DNA from: Powellomyces hirtus
Lineage: Eukaryota; Chytridiomycota; Chytridiomycetes; Spizellomycetales; Powellomycetaceae
Direction of reading: 5' to 3'
NCBI GenBank assembly: GCA_025526995.1
Contig: JAHLKG010000013.1
Location: forward strand, 62,001-126,000
DNA: 64,000 nt
Part shown: positions 46,401 through 58,106 of the stretch, one piece after another
Layout: each line of letters begins with the position of its first letter
Numbering within the stretch: position 1 is the first letter of the stretch
Position numbers and translations under genes: made by a program
Notes under the pieces: model-generated
Database searches by the model: none
What the model was told of the DNA's origin: nothing
The model's input: the letters and a program-made list of their open reading frames with translations, nothing else

Positions 46401-47287
46401 GTTCCACGGCGTACCTGGGCAGCCAGAAATATGTGTCGGCAGCATGTGGGATAGAAGAAGACTCGAATGGGGCGGCAACAGAGTTCCTCGAGAAAGTGCA
46501 GAACGAAGGAAAGTCGGTCGTTGTTGTCGGACTTCGACAAAACACACCATCAGGTGAGGCAAGTGGGACCCTTCTAGGTGCCCTGGCCATTGCAGACGCC
46601 ATCCGTCCCGAAGCACCAGGCGTCGTGCGCGCACTTCAACGCCGCGGCCTCGACGTTTGGATGCTCACTGGGGACAACGAAAAGACGGCCAAAGCGGTGG
46701 GACGTGCGTTGGGGATCCCAATGAGCAACATCATGGCGCAGGTGCTGCCGGACGAAAAGGCGAACAAAGTGCGCTATCTGCAGCAGACGGTCAAGAAGGG
46801 CAAGAAAGTAGCTATGACGGGAGATGGAATCAATGACTCGGTTGCGCTGGCGCAAGCTGATGTTGGGTAAGTGATGCTCAACTATACTGCGTTTCATGCG
46901 GGCACAAGGTTGAACTTGAACTCTCTTTCTTTATTCAGAATTGCTATTGGAGCCGGATCAGACGTCGCAGTCGAAGCCGCCCAAGTTGTTCTCGTAAAAT
47001 CCGATCTCCGCGATGTGCTCATCATGCTGGACCTATCACGAGTCACCTTCAACCGGATCTTGCTCAACTTCGTCTGGGCGTTTGGATACAACATCATTTG
47101 CATTCCGATCGCGGCCGGCGTGCTATACCCCGTGGCCAAGATCGCCTTGACGCCGTGGATGGCGGGTGTGGCTATGGCGCTCAGCAGCGTGTGTGTCGTG
47201 ACCAGCAGTTTGCTGTTAAAGCTATATCGTCCGCCCAAGATGGATGACGACGAGAAGCCAACCCTCTATGACCAAGTATCTATCTAG
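43419..47287 (+). CDS. CCC2: Copper-exporting P1B-type ATPase (CCC2/ATP7 type)
   Basis: Pumps Cu(I) into the late secretory pathway for loading onto cuproenzymes. Exons 43419-43727, 43817-44216, 44272-45092, 45160-45331, 45393-46866 and 46939-47287 give 1174 residues. The first exon carries an unusual Cys cluster (CRCVHCTCLAC). Three metal-binding domains follow: GMTCESC, GLCCESC and GMTCASC. The membrane Cu site is ACPCALGLATP, phosphorylation DKTGT, and then TGDNEKTAKAVG and GDGINDSVALAQADVG. The family's SEHPL loop reads SSDHPLAQA, Asp replacing Glu. Eight membrane segments are visible. The AA9 LPMO elsewhere in the window is a copper enzyme that such a pump could supply; that pairing is inference and the genes are not linked. 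Confidence 0.96.
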
Positions 47288-48341
47288 TTATCGACATTCA
47301 TATTTCTGATAATGTATACTAAAGCGATCAGTGCTGACAGTAATACCCATAGGAGAAATGTGTTGCATGTAGGCAATGTAGATAAAACTTGAAAATTCAA
47401 AAATAATAGAATGTGCAGTTTATTTGTTTATGAAAACAAAGTTAACAGCGGCATTATATTTCAAATTATTTAACCAGCATTTCAATAAACATATTGTATG
47501 GGTCATCATAACATATCAGATTTAAATGTAACCAATCTATAGTGCAACTACACCACTAAAACATTTGTTGAAATCAGCCGATTGAGAGTGGGGGAAGGAA
47601 AAATTACCCAAAAATGCATCCGTTTCTCTTGTCAAGACGTGGTGAAAAAGCTGTTCTGTCTCTGTGAAAAATTTCTGAAATCCTGAACCGCAACTTCATT
47701 TTGGTTTTTGAGTAAGTGGATAAAACAAAAAAGTCAAAAATGCACAACGTCACTTGTATACTGTTCATATGGGAATTCCATTTACCGCCCCCAACTGTCT
47801 TCCAATAAATATTTGTTTGTATGTAAAAAAAAGTTCAGAGTGAGAGGAAAAAGACACAAAAACCTATTGTGCATGAGTAGGACTATTGATAAGAGATACT
47901 ACCCGACTAAATGTACATGTAGCTCTCCCGCCTCCCCTGTTCAACCGCCGGGGCAAACGACGAGGAGGTGGGTGGCAGTGGTGCGGTATGATGGCGCGTG
48001 GGGAAAATGCGGATAAGTTTATCGCCCCTCCTGTCTTCGTTCTGTTCTTCACTCTTGTCTGTTGATCGACGGCTCGCATACCCGTTTGTGGTTTCACGCA
48101 CGTTTCGGATCGTGGTTTCTTTGCGTATCTGTTGTAATCGTTAAACTCTGATAGTTTCTCATCTCCTTTGCCCCTCCCGCCCAAAAATTGTGTTGCGAGG
48201 CAATGTGGTATGTGTCTCATATGTAGGTTGCGCTGCGTCCGCTCGTGCGTCCGAGTATCTAGTATGAAGTGCTGGATAAAACACCGAGAGACCGACGTCG
48301 GCAGTTATTGCAAGATTTAGTCCATCAGGCTCGGGTTTCGC
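47288..48341. other. AT-rich convergent intergenic region
   Basis: About 1 kb. Bases 47300-47850 are clearly richer in A and T than the surroundings, with runs such as AAATTCAAAAATAATAG and poly-A tracts. No open frame of note. The right half (47900-48300) returns to normal composition. Confidence 0.5.
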
Positions 48342-50352
48342 TCATGTCTTTGCCGGTCGTCTCTGGTCTCTGTTCTTCTTAATCTCGGATTGAACAGCCA
48401 TCAGAAAGTCCTTCCGGTGCTTTGTGGCGTCGTGGCCCTCGAATTTGACGACCATGGAGAAGGAGGCTGGCTCGACCGGTTGGGTGAACGAGTCGAGTGG
48501 ATCACGTTTGCTCGCATCGTATGTAATTCTCACCGAGTCTTTGAAGGCTGAAGAAGAACATGCACGACATGTGTGTGAGTTGCGGGCCAAAGATTGAGCG
48601 ATTAGACGACAGTCTGCAAGTACCTTCTCCTTGCTTTCCCAAATGCTCTGCTTCAATCTCTACCAGATCGAGCCATCTCACGAATTTGTATAAATGCTCG
48701 GCCTTATCGCGTCCGAAAGCCAACACTCCTTTCGCGATTGGATGTGTGACCATCAGCAGATCAGAGCACAGGAACAAGTGCATCGTTTTGCTTATCCGAT
48801 GGTGATCCACGACGTCGACATTGTGAATCAGTTTGCGCGTATGTCGGATCAGGGTTGGTGGACAGTTCTTGGTCTGCTCGAACGCCTCGAACAGTCCAGT
48901 CGCCTCCTCCTCCTTTCGCTTCTTTTCGTTAACGGAAGATGCAAGTTCACTCATTGCTTCCCAGGCTGTCTGCAATTCGGGGGAATCGGGATGGGTATCA
49001 TCGGTACGTTTCTTCAAGTCTATAGTTGGCAAAACGTCAAGTTCCATCCCAAATGAAACGCGATGCGCGGTGAGCACGAACCTTTTAACAGAAGGTGGTA
49101 TCTTGCCGTTCGTTGAACCGGGAGGATCATAAAATCCTTGAGCTGCTGCCGCCCCGTTTCTTTCAACTTTACAGCTTCCTGTAAAGCATATCTACTATAA
49201 GTAAAAGTCTGACGAGGCGCGAAGCGTGAGATGCATTACCTTCATGAAAGCTTGATACGCCGCGTTTTCCTTTTCCTCTCGCTTCATCAGCTTCTGAGAC
49301 ATGGCGTAACTGTCAATAAACTTTGTATACATTTTGACCAAATCGTCTTTCTGAGAACGGATGGCAGTCAGCAATGAGAATCACCCAGCGCAAAGAACAG
49401 ATGAGTTACGCACGAAACGAATGAACAGAGCTCCGATGCGAGTTTCGCTCGTGCTCCATGATCCTACGGCAACGAGCTTCTCCAGCTCTCCGCTAAACTT
49501 TTTGTGGAATGCATACAGATCATCGATGCCGGCAAAGATGAGATTCGCGGCAGTTTCCGAAACAACGCCTTGATCAACAAGTCGTGATCTAAAAAACTAG
49601 TAGGAGACCGGCAACATCAGTCCGTATGGTCGTGGATTTGAAATACAAACGCTCCCGAGACCCACGTTTTGCATAATCCCAAGCTGCGCACAGTAATTGC
49701 GTTCTGTTTCCACCAGATTCCATACGACGTAGCCTGATGTGGAAAGTTCCCATGAGTACGTTCTCTTGACGCATGCCGTCATTTGAAGCCACCAACCTCT
49801 TCCGTCTTTCGTGAGCACCGACTCCACCGTCTCTGGTGCCTTTTTTAGCAACAAATGTCAGTGCTGTGTATCATGAGCTCGGGAGATATAGCAAGACTAC
49901 ACGTACCTTCTTTTCTTCCTCTTTGACAGCAATGACTGGAGCAGCCACTTCGGTAGACGCCCATTCCCAAGCATCCTGATTGCCAAAGCCAATAAGAACG
50001 TGCTGCTTCTGGCCTATCCAAGGAGAGCACCACTCACCGATGGGAGACTTCCAGCAATAGCATCGATCAGGTGAGGATACAGAAACATCATGGCCTCCGC
50101 AGAGTACAGTGGGCTGCGAAGAGTCGGCGGTGGCAGAGAGGGTATTTCTTCTTCCTTTTCCATTGTTTTGGCCGACAAGTTGTTGAATGTCAGCTGCACC
50201 GGAAGGCCAGCGGCTGGTCGGGGAGGCAGGTCCGGTCCGGCGGAAGGCCGTCCAGAAACGTCGTGGAGGGATCTAGAGTATGATGCAGCAGACAGGCGAT
50301 TGCGGCTGAGTCTTGGACTGTAGGAACCCGTGAGGCCATCGGAGCTGTCCAT
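48342..50352 (-). CDS. Rho guanine-nucleotide exchange factor (DH-PH)
   Basis: Activates Rho-family GTPases. The start ATG at 50352 opens a Ser/Pro-rich N-terminus (MDSSDGLTGSYSPRLSRNRL). Exons then give a conserved Dbl-homology domain: the CR1-like VVWNLVETERNY, the NLIFAGIDDLYAFHKKF helix, DDLVKMYTKFIDSYAMSQKL, and the CR3 block LKDFMILPVQRTARYHLLLK. A PH-like domain follows (IHNVDVVDHHRISKTMHLFL, then LLMVTHP), ending with a Lys/Arg-rich tail (KKNRDQRRPAKT). About six introns of 50-100 bp interrupt the DH region; not every border was resolved. Polarity or cytokinesis would be the usual pathway; the exact GTPase cannot be told. Confidence 0.85.
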
Positions 50353-52064
50353 TGCCGACTAAACGGTGGCGAGGTGCGAATCTAAAAGAGTATCAAGCTA
50401 TTGGTCGGTCTCCCGTATCTACGCGAAAGGTTCCATGGAATCCGCCCAATCATACCCCGCCCCGGTTGGTCTTGGACTTTTTGTTCTTGCTATGGCCGAA
50501 ATGGGCCTTGAGTTTTGATAGTTTGGCGGGAGATCACAGTAGAGAGCGTTTTATGAATAGAGTGGAAGGTCCGCGGTATACTGTCGTGGGTAAAACGTTG
50601 TCGAGTGGACCGGGTGTTGTATCGGGTGTATCCGAGACCGAGAAGAAATAAAAACAAGACAAACTACGACAGCCACTCCTGGAAAAACAATCAAATATCA
50701 GGGCAGGCACGTCAGCTTGTACTCTGCCGAGGTGGTTGAATGGGGGCAAATGAGACGGGGCCAATGAGGGGGAGGGGGAGGGGTCTGGTGAGAAAGAAAG
50801 AAGGCTGCAGTAGCTGGGCGATGGGCGTGGCTGTGCAACTATTGTAACGATTCGCACAGCAACTCGATTCTACTATCATATTCGATATGTCAGGCCAGCA
50901 CCAACCATAAGTAATCTTTATCATCATCGCTCGATGGCAGATGGACATGCAACTGTCTGTCTTCCATCTATCGATATCGTTTAATAAAAATGACGGAAGG
51001 ATGTGCGCCCGCGGAGCTTTGAAGCGTTCCAAAACACGGGAAGCATAAAGTTGACTCTTGACGCTCATTTCGTTCTCCTTCTGCGACTCGCTACGTTTGA
51101 TCCGTCGATACTCAGCTGTCAGTCTCACTATGTGCCTTCCTTTCCCAAAAGACCCTCTACACTAGCATATACAAGTACTATCATATATTCTCGCTCGTGA
51201 TGAACAAAAGACCCTCTCACACTATCATGTACAAGTACTATCGATATCATATACTCTGGCTCATGAAGGATTGAATAACACCTGACTTCAACGGATAGTA
51301 TTATTAATCCTCGGGTTCTCATTGCCTCATTCATTCCCATCTATTGAAGTTCCTGTGTGCGTTTATATAGTTGTCTGGCACTGCAATGGGATGGATGGGC
51401 TGAACGTTGCGCCCTGCTGCTGCGCATTCACTGCTTACTCAGCCATGCATGTCATTTGTGTAACCACACAGCCACCCGCAGTCGGTGGCTCAGCATTCGC
51501 CACCAGTGGCACAGCACATTCCCAAAACTCTATAAATCAGATAATGTCCTCCCAATGATTCAGTAAAAGACAACTCGTAGTGACTTCTGCAAGACGGCTT
51601 GCCGCGATGGCAAATTGGATTCTTGCTATCGATATTGTTAGCTGATTAGTCGAAAAGATGTATTATATTGCGCAGATACAGTGCATGTGGCCGCGTCCTT
51701 CGTCTCTCGAACATTGGCAATCATGAGATATCTGGAGCAGCTCGACGACGTTGATGACCAAAGCAAGGTCTCTTGTGGTCTACATGTCTTGCCGGTGAAA
51801 CTCGTGATAATGTATATATTCCTTACTCTCGTTCCGCTAATTCTTGTTGGAGCCAATGAGCTAACAACCTAAGCGGGCGGCATATAAGAAGTGCTTTTGT
51901 GCTGCGAATTGACGGCATTCCATACGACTGGTTGATATTGCCAGTTGGTCATCACCAAGTCACGTGCGCAAATCACGGCGACAGGGTTGGTGTTCCAAGT
52001 TCCTTTCCCGTCAAAAAGTGACGGCAACGAAAGGAAAACGACCTCCCCCACAGGCATCACCAGC
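50353..52064. other. Divergent intergenic region with a local tandem duplication
   Basis: About 1.7 kb between the RhoGEF start and the PDI start. Contains two imperfect copies of a 60-70 bp unit, at about 51147-51205 and 51206-51275 (shared AAAAGACCCTCT, TACAAGTACTATC and ATATTCTC/ATACTCTG). Small open frames are not supported as genes. Confidence 0.5.
51147..51275. repeat. Two-copy imperfect direct repeat, unit about 60-70 bp
   Basis: Both copies begin AAAAGACCCTCT and run through TACAAGTACTATC; the second has a small insertion (GATATC). Between genes, no protein-coding content. Confidence 0.6.
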
Positions 52065-54192
52065 ATGTCCTCCCCACGTCACCAGAGCCATCGGCTGGTT
52101 CTGCTTCTCGGTGCTCTCCTTCTGGCGGCGTTCACTCTTGTCCGCGCCGACGACCTCACAGAGTACGAGAAAGTCAACGCTCTTGTCGACCACATTCCGC
52201 CCAGCAAGTTTGACGAGGTTATCAAAAAGGACGCCCAGCTGGTCTTCTTTGGCTCAAATGGTTGCCCTCACTGCAGACTGTATGTTGGTTCCAAAATGTC
52301 GTTGAGCAGGTCGTTTTGGTGTTGCAACTTTGTAACAGGTTCCGTTGTTTGTAGCTTTACTCCCGTATGGTTCGAAGCGCAAAAGCGGAGTGATGCTATG
52401 GAGAACATGTTGCACCTGCACAAAGTAGAATGTACGGGACGAGCCGAGGACGAAGGTGATTCAAGAACATCTCTAGGGTCACCGCAAAATACTCGCGTTG
52501 ACATGCTTCTTGCGCGCATAATGCAGATCTTTGCGCGGACCAGAAGATTAAGGCGTGGCCAACTGTCAAGCTTTATGTCAATGGCGAGTTCAAGGAAGAC
52601 TTTGAAGGCAGCCGGGACATTGCCTGGCTCAACGACTTCATTGACAAGAAAACCCTCGAGCTGGTGCCCATTGACTCTGCGGTCGCACACCTGACCGCAG
52701 TGGCCAAAGCCGGTACCCAACCGCAGCCGCACATCAACCCTGATGGCAAGATGGTTCATTTGACGCAAGAGACGTTTGCCATCATGACCAACAACACGCC
52801 ATGGTTTGTCATGTTCCATGCGCCGTGGTGCGGACACTGCCAGAAACTCAAGCCCGTGTTTGAGGAACTTGCCCCGTCGTTGAAAGGGTTGGTCAACATT
52901 GGCGCCGTGGACTGCACGACCCAGTCAAGCATCTGCAAGCAGTTTGGCGTTCGGGGTTACCCGACCCTCAACTACCTGCTCCAGCCGCACGTTGCAATCG
53001 AGTACAAGAGCGCGCGTACGTTCCAGCAGCTCCGCGACTTTGCTGTGAGCTTTAGCAGCAAACCGGCGTTCAAGGCCGTCAAGGGAAGCGAGATCCCGGC
53101 CATCTTGGCCGAGAAGGAGGTATCATTCTTTCTCGTACACGACCCACGCACTATGCCAAAAAAAGTCATTGTAAGTGTGCTGTGGTGCCTGCTTTGGATT
53201 TCCCCGGGTATGCTTACAATTCCAATCAGGAGTCATTTGCAGCGGTCGCGGCCGGCATGCGCCACAGCGCCTCTTTCTACGTGACCCCGGACGACTCTGC
53301 GCGCACCCTCCTCCGGGCACCCTCCACAGGGCCGGCCCTCCTCGCCATCAAAGACAACGGCGACCTCACCATCGAACACAGCCACCCTCTTACCACCCCG
53401 TCCGCCCGCAGCGAGATTCGCCACTTTGTCAGCCAACACCGCCACCCGCGCGTCCTCCACCTCGACGCCGATAACCAGGAAGAAATCCTCGGCGGCGACC
53501 GGCTTGTTGTCATTGCCGTCATTGACCCCGCCGTCGAATCCGCGCGCGGCAGCAAATCGGTGCTTAAAACCCTCAAAACCACTGCGGTAGCGTGGACCGA
53601 GAAGGAAAAAGCCGAACGTCTCCACGATCTCGTCGTCTTCACTTGGCTAGATGGCAGCAAGTGGGCGGCGTATGTCGAACGCGTGTATGGACTCACGCCC
53701 TCGCAGTTGCCGACTTTGATCATTGCCGACCCGAAAGAAGACGCGTATTACGACACGGACAATGCGGGACGCGCGATCGCGTTTGGAACCGAGTCCCTTG
53801 TTCAGACCATCAATGAAGTGTTGGACGGCGTCGCGTTGGTATGTCCACATTCTCCCGACGAACCCATCTATGCATAGCGACGTTATCCTTACTTGCCATC
53901 CCTCTTTCCATAACAAATAGCCGAAATACACGTCCGGGTTCATGGGCCGCATCGTGGCCAACATTAACAAATCGGTCAAATCCACATGGGTAAGCAAACA
54001 ACAACCACAACAACATAACGCCGTTTTCCCTCTCCGTTCTACTGTTCAAGACTCCTCTTCTTTCTCCCTCAGGCCTTCCTGCGGTACAACATGGTCTTCA
54101 TGCTCTGTTTCGCCGTCGTCCTCGCGCTCGGATACATGTACGGCGGCATCCCCGGCTTGCGGCGGGCGCGGGCAGACCCGAAAGCCGAATGA
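52065..54192 (+). CDS. Membrane-anchored protein disulfide isomerase with two thioredoxin domains
   Basis: ER oxidoreductase. Exons 52065-52279, 52355-52455, 52527-53170, 53230-53838, 53921-53989 and 54073-54192 give 585 residues. Signal peptide: LVLLLGALLLAAFTLVRA. The first thioredoxin domain has an atypical active site CPHC (Cys67, Cys70), spliced inside the following Leu codon, and ends with WPTVKLYVNG. The second has the classical APWCGHCQKLKPVFEELAP and YPTLNYLL. Redox-inactive thioredoxin-like folds follow. A C-terminal membrane segment (YNMVFMLCFAVVLALGYMYG) ends in a short cytosolic tail, RRARADPKAE, so there is no KDEL. The layout resembles TMX3-like PDIs. Confidence 0.92.
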
Positions 54193-54576
54193 ATTGGACA
54201 TGAACGGGCATTCGCATATATCACCATAACTCTGTAGCGCAATATTTTAGGCATAGATGTTTTGCAAATGTAAGGTAAAACACGAAAACGTGAGGAAGAC
54301 ACAGACAGGACACATCATGCATATGGGAAACCGATACTACGATTTTTCATTGTTAGACATTAGACATGGACATTCACGTCAACAAAACGCTCGAAACTTT
54401 TCCGTGAACAGAGACACGGGGGGGGGGGGGGGAGGGAGGCATTTACATCCAAAATAATCTATATACACTACAGGGTCGAAAATAGGTAGGGGGTTTTAAC
54501 AAGCAGATGGGACCCAGAAGGGGAGAACGCCGGGCGATCATAGCAGTTGCGGGGGACCGAGTCGAACGCTTTCGAG
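54193..54576. other. Convergent intergenic region with a poly-G run
   Basis: 384 bp of 3' UTRs. An uninterrupted run of 15 G at 54418-54432 could impair assembly accuracy and is a possible G-quadruplex. No gene. Confidence 0.5.
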
Positions 54577-56008
54577 CTATTCCGCGGCGCTTGCCATGGT
54601 CTCTCCCGCTTCCTCCTCGACATGTACATAGTCATCCGGCCCGTAAATGTCCGTCCAGTGGTCAATGAGCAGTTCCACAACGAGTTCCATACCGGGGAAC
54701 ATGGATATCGCGAGGTTTTCCGATGTCATTTTGTTTGTGTCCGAGTGGGAGCTGATGCGATGGAGGTGGCGCATGATGTAGCGCAACGTGGCATGGTGGG
54801 CAGAGGTCGGGAGGATAGTGGAAAGGTCGGCGGCAAAGAGTTCGTCGTGGGTTGATGCTGCAACAAACGACGATTTGGTTTAGCCAAAGCTGTACAATTG
54901 TAAAACTACGATGAGCGGTGACGTTTGATATGGAGTTTACATACTTTGTGCGGCTTCCCGCAACCTTTTCCGTGTGTCCGGTGGACCCCACATGCCGTCC
55001 GGCAAGGACGACAGAAACTTTTTCAGCAAGGACGCAACCGTATGTGGGGACTCATGGGCGGGGAACGTGTGTGGAAAGGAACCGGAATCGAGCTGTTCCT
55101 GGTATCCGACGACCCGGCGTATTGAACCCGGAACACGATACAAGCCTTCCTTGTCGATTGCTTGAGGACAAGAAGCGAACGGTGTGAATTGGCGTGACGT
55201 CCTCTGTGCGCTGGCGCGCATGAAAGGGGAGGTTGCTACGTACCATTCATTTCCAACCATGTGCAGCATGTGATGATCAGTCGCGGAACACTGCTGGCTA
55301 TTGGATCGTGGTTGGGGAGTTTGGGATTTGTTTTGGAAAGTTCTCGTTCCCGATCAACCAAGATATCTAGTGGGATGCCGAACGTCCGGACCATTTCGAG
55401 GGATATTGAACGTGGTCCATATTTCCTGCCCGACTCCAGTTGTCCACCGCCGCCGTCACTGACAAAGACCACGCCATGAAACAAAATAGTTGTTTAGACT
55501 CCAATGCTGCGCACTAATGGGGAACGACGCATATCCACAATGTCCGGAATGCTCACCTGTCCCAAGCCTTCATACTGTCAATCCGTGGCGGGACTTTGAA
55601 AGCTTCCGCAGCAACGTCTTCAGCGTCCAAGCTCTTTCCTCGAAATCGCCCCGCAGCCCACTTTGCAACACCAGCCCACCAATCATTTGCAGCAGTGGCC
55701 TTTACAGCGCTGTCGGAAGTAAGAAGGTCCGCTCTTCTCAGCGAGGAGGCGGCACTTCCTGACGGCCGGGAGTGGGTTTCGTCGCTGTGAAAAAACAACG
55801 CTGTCAGCTACAAGCGCAACGGGAGACAAAAGGCGCAAAAAATGCGCAATTTCTGAACGTACCTTTTTCGCAACGCCTGCACTCGCTGACGACGGGGCAG
55901 TGTTGGTGGTGCGGGTATGGTTTCTGCGGGTTCTATTGTGATTAAAGGCGTGGAAGGTATTCTCGGGAGAGAAGCGAACGGACGAGGACTAGGATATGAA
56001 GCGGCCAT
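54577..56008 (-). CDS. RhoGAP-domain protein
   Basis: GTPase-activating protein for Rho-family proteins. The start at 56008 gives a Pro-rich N-terminus (MAASYPSPRPFASLPRIPST), then a polar segment (RPSGSAASSLRRADL). The RhoGAP domain follows: FGIPLDILVDRER, LIITCCTWLEMN, the arginine-finger block AIDKEGLYRVPGS, then PHTVASLLKKFLSSLPDG and the late helices (KMTSENLAISMFPG). Introns of about 50-130 bp separate these. The end is an acidic tail with TAG at 54577. It sits 4 kb from a RhoGEF with the PDI gene between them; a shared GTPase is possible but unproven. Confidence 0.88.
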
Positions 56009-56407
56009 TGTTTTGCGGTCACCACAAATTGAGATTATCGAGAGTCTTTATGGAAGCAGAGCAGAGCAGAGAGTAAGTACGCAGCCTATGTGCCGAGTGG
56101 GTTTGTTGCAAAAGGACTTTGGGAGTGTGTTTTCGGGAGAGGCGAAAAGGCAGATGAATTTGAAAGCCGTTCAAAAAGCTCACTTCAACTCAGCCTTCTC
56201 ACACTCTCTCGCTTGGCCGTCGTTTTACGCGTCGCTCACGCGGCATGTTAAAGGCTGGAGGGTTGTCCTTCTGGCGGGAAAGTGAACATTCCTTTTCGTC
56301 GCTCGTTCGCTGCCAAGACATGACTGGAACATAAGATAGATATCCGCCTCTCCCGACCCCCCGCCCACCCAACTCCCACGCTCGCCCCACCACCTAGACA
56401 GATACTC
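56009..56407. promoter_or_regulatory. Divergent promoter region between RhoGAP and PPP2R3C-like gene
   Basis: About 400 bp, with C-rich stretches near 56350-56395. No element assigned. Confidence 0.45.
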
Positions 56408-58106
56408 ATGACTGGAACTGTTAATTGGCAACAAGCCCTGTCCCGCTACGTGGCTGCTGCCCCATCCCAGCCTCCAAAACAACACGCACAAGAGACAGCC
56501 GCCGAAATAGGGACAGGGCAGCAGCTACGAGCGGATTCAGCCCATAGCAGTCACACTTCAATACCACGATTCTACACTAAGGTGAGGAAGTGGGGCTGTG
56601 CCTTTTGTCTGTAAGAACAGACCTGTGGCAGGGTTGCTGAACGCGTGTGTTGGGACTTTGTGTTATGATACAGAGGAAACCCAAAGAGTCTCCGCTGTCG
56701 CAAAAGTTAGAACGTGCCACGTATGCTCGCTTTGTCCAATCACGCCGGAGCAGCCTCCCCTCCAATGATGAGCTGGACTATCTTTGGGAGACACTTTTGG
56801 AAGCGACGGCGGAAGGAGGTAGCGACGAAGAAAGGGTATGTTTTGATTTCGAGCTGTAGTTCGTTGGTGGAGGCCCACTCTACGCCGTGCTAACTCTTTT
56901 GTTTCATAAGCGCATAGATTTTGTAGAATTTCAGCAAATTCAGCAATTGGTGCCGAAAAAGTTCCAGTCCTTTTTCGCGCCGTCTATATTCCTACAACTT
57001 CTGCAGGGAGCTGAGGCAGAAACGATTGCAATCGTGCAGTTCTTCAATTACGTCCTGCGGAAAGGTGGCGCGGCGATTTGCTCAGTATGTGCTTGATGAT
57101 GTGCAGACCGGTAACACATTTCGTCTACACAGTCTCGTTGCTACAAGCAAGAATCGAGCTCGGCGTATATGATCTAGATTGTGACACTTATCTCAATGAA
57201 GAGGTTGGTCGGGCCGTGCTGCACGTTGGTTGGTTGTCGAGACATGATTTGCTAATGCATCTCGTACCTTCCGCAAAGGACATACAAGCGTATGTTGCGG
57301 ATTTGATGCCCGCGCTCAATCTCGAGACGTTGAGTAGCTCGTTCCACAAGTTTTACCTCTGCACAGCTTCTCGGAAATTTTCCTTTTTCTTGGACCCTAT
57401 GCGTCGTGGTGCGTTGTGGCTGGATGCTCACTGTCTCGCTTGTACGTCACTGAACGCATTTGGACTTGTTGGATCATCAGGGAAGATAAAAATTCAGACA
57501 ATTCTGCTTTCGCCCATCCTCACCGAGCTGTTTGAATTGCGTGAACCCGAGCTACCCAAAGATTTCGAGCGCACAAACTGGTTCTCTTCTTATTCTAGCT
57601 TGCGAGTGTACGGGCAGTTTCTCAATCTCGACACGGACCGCAACGGCATGTTGAGTCGCGAAGAGCTGTCCAACTACAATGGTGGATCTCTCACCTCTGT
57701 CTTTCTCGACCGCGTGTTCCAAGAATGCCAAACGTACGGGGGCGAGATGGACTATCGAGGGTTCCTAGATTTTGTGCTGGCAATGGAAAACGTGCAGACG
57801 CCAGAAAGCATGGCTTACTTTTTCCGCGCGCTCGACATCAATGGCGAGGGATATCTCGATGGACCGACCGTCATGTTCTTCTTCAAAGCGGTGGTCGACA
57901 AGATGACGGCAATGGGTCACGAGTCGATTGGAATTCGTGACGTCAAGAACGAGATATTTGATATGGCCAACCCGAAAGTGGATTCACGAATATCCCTGGA
58001 TGATCTTGTGCGGAGTGGGGTGGGCGGCACCATCATCAAAGTATTGAGCGATGTGGAAGGGTTCTGGGCATATGAATCTCGCGAGAGCTTCGAGCCACAA
58101 AAGTAG
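56408..58106 (+). CDS. PP2A regulatory subunit B''-gamma (PPP2R3C/G5PR family)
   Basis: EF-hand regulatory subunit of protein phosphatase 2A. Exons 56408-56581, 56674-56835, 56911-57064, 57133-57203, 57279-57408 and 57481-58106 keep frame and give 438 residues. Family landmarks, in order: FFAPSIFLQLLQ, VSLLQARIELGVYDLDCD, KFYLCTASRKFSFFLDPMR, TNWFSSYSSLRVYGQFLNLD, the EF-hand DTDRNGMLSREELSNY, FLDRVFQECQTYGGEMDYRG, VKNEIFDMANPK, and VLSDVEGFWAYESRE. The two last introns are multiples of three and can be read through as coding, but skipping them restores the conserved spacing (YLNEEDIQAY and MRRGKIKIQ). Plants and animals keep this subunit but yeasts have lost it; that fits an early-diverging fungus. 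Confidence 0.93.
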
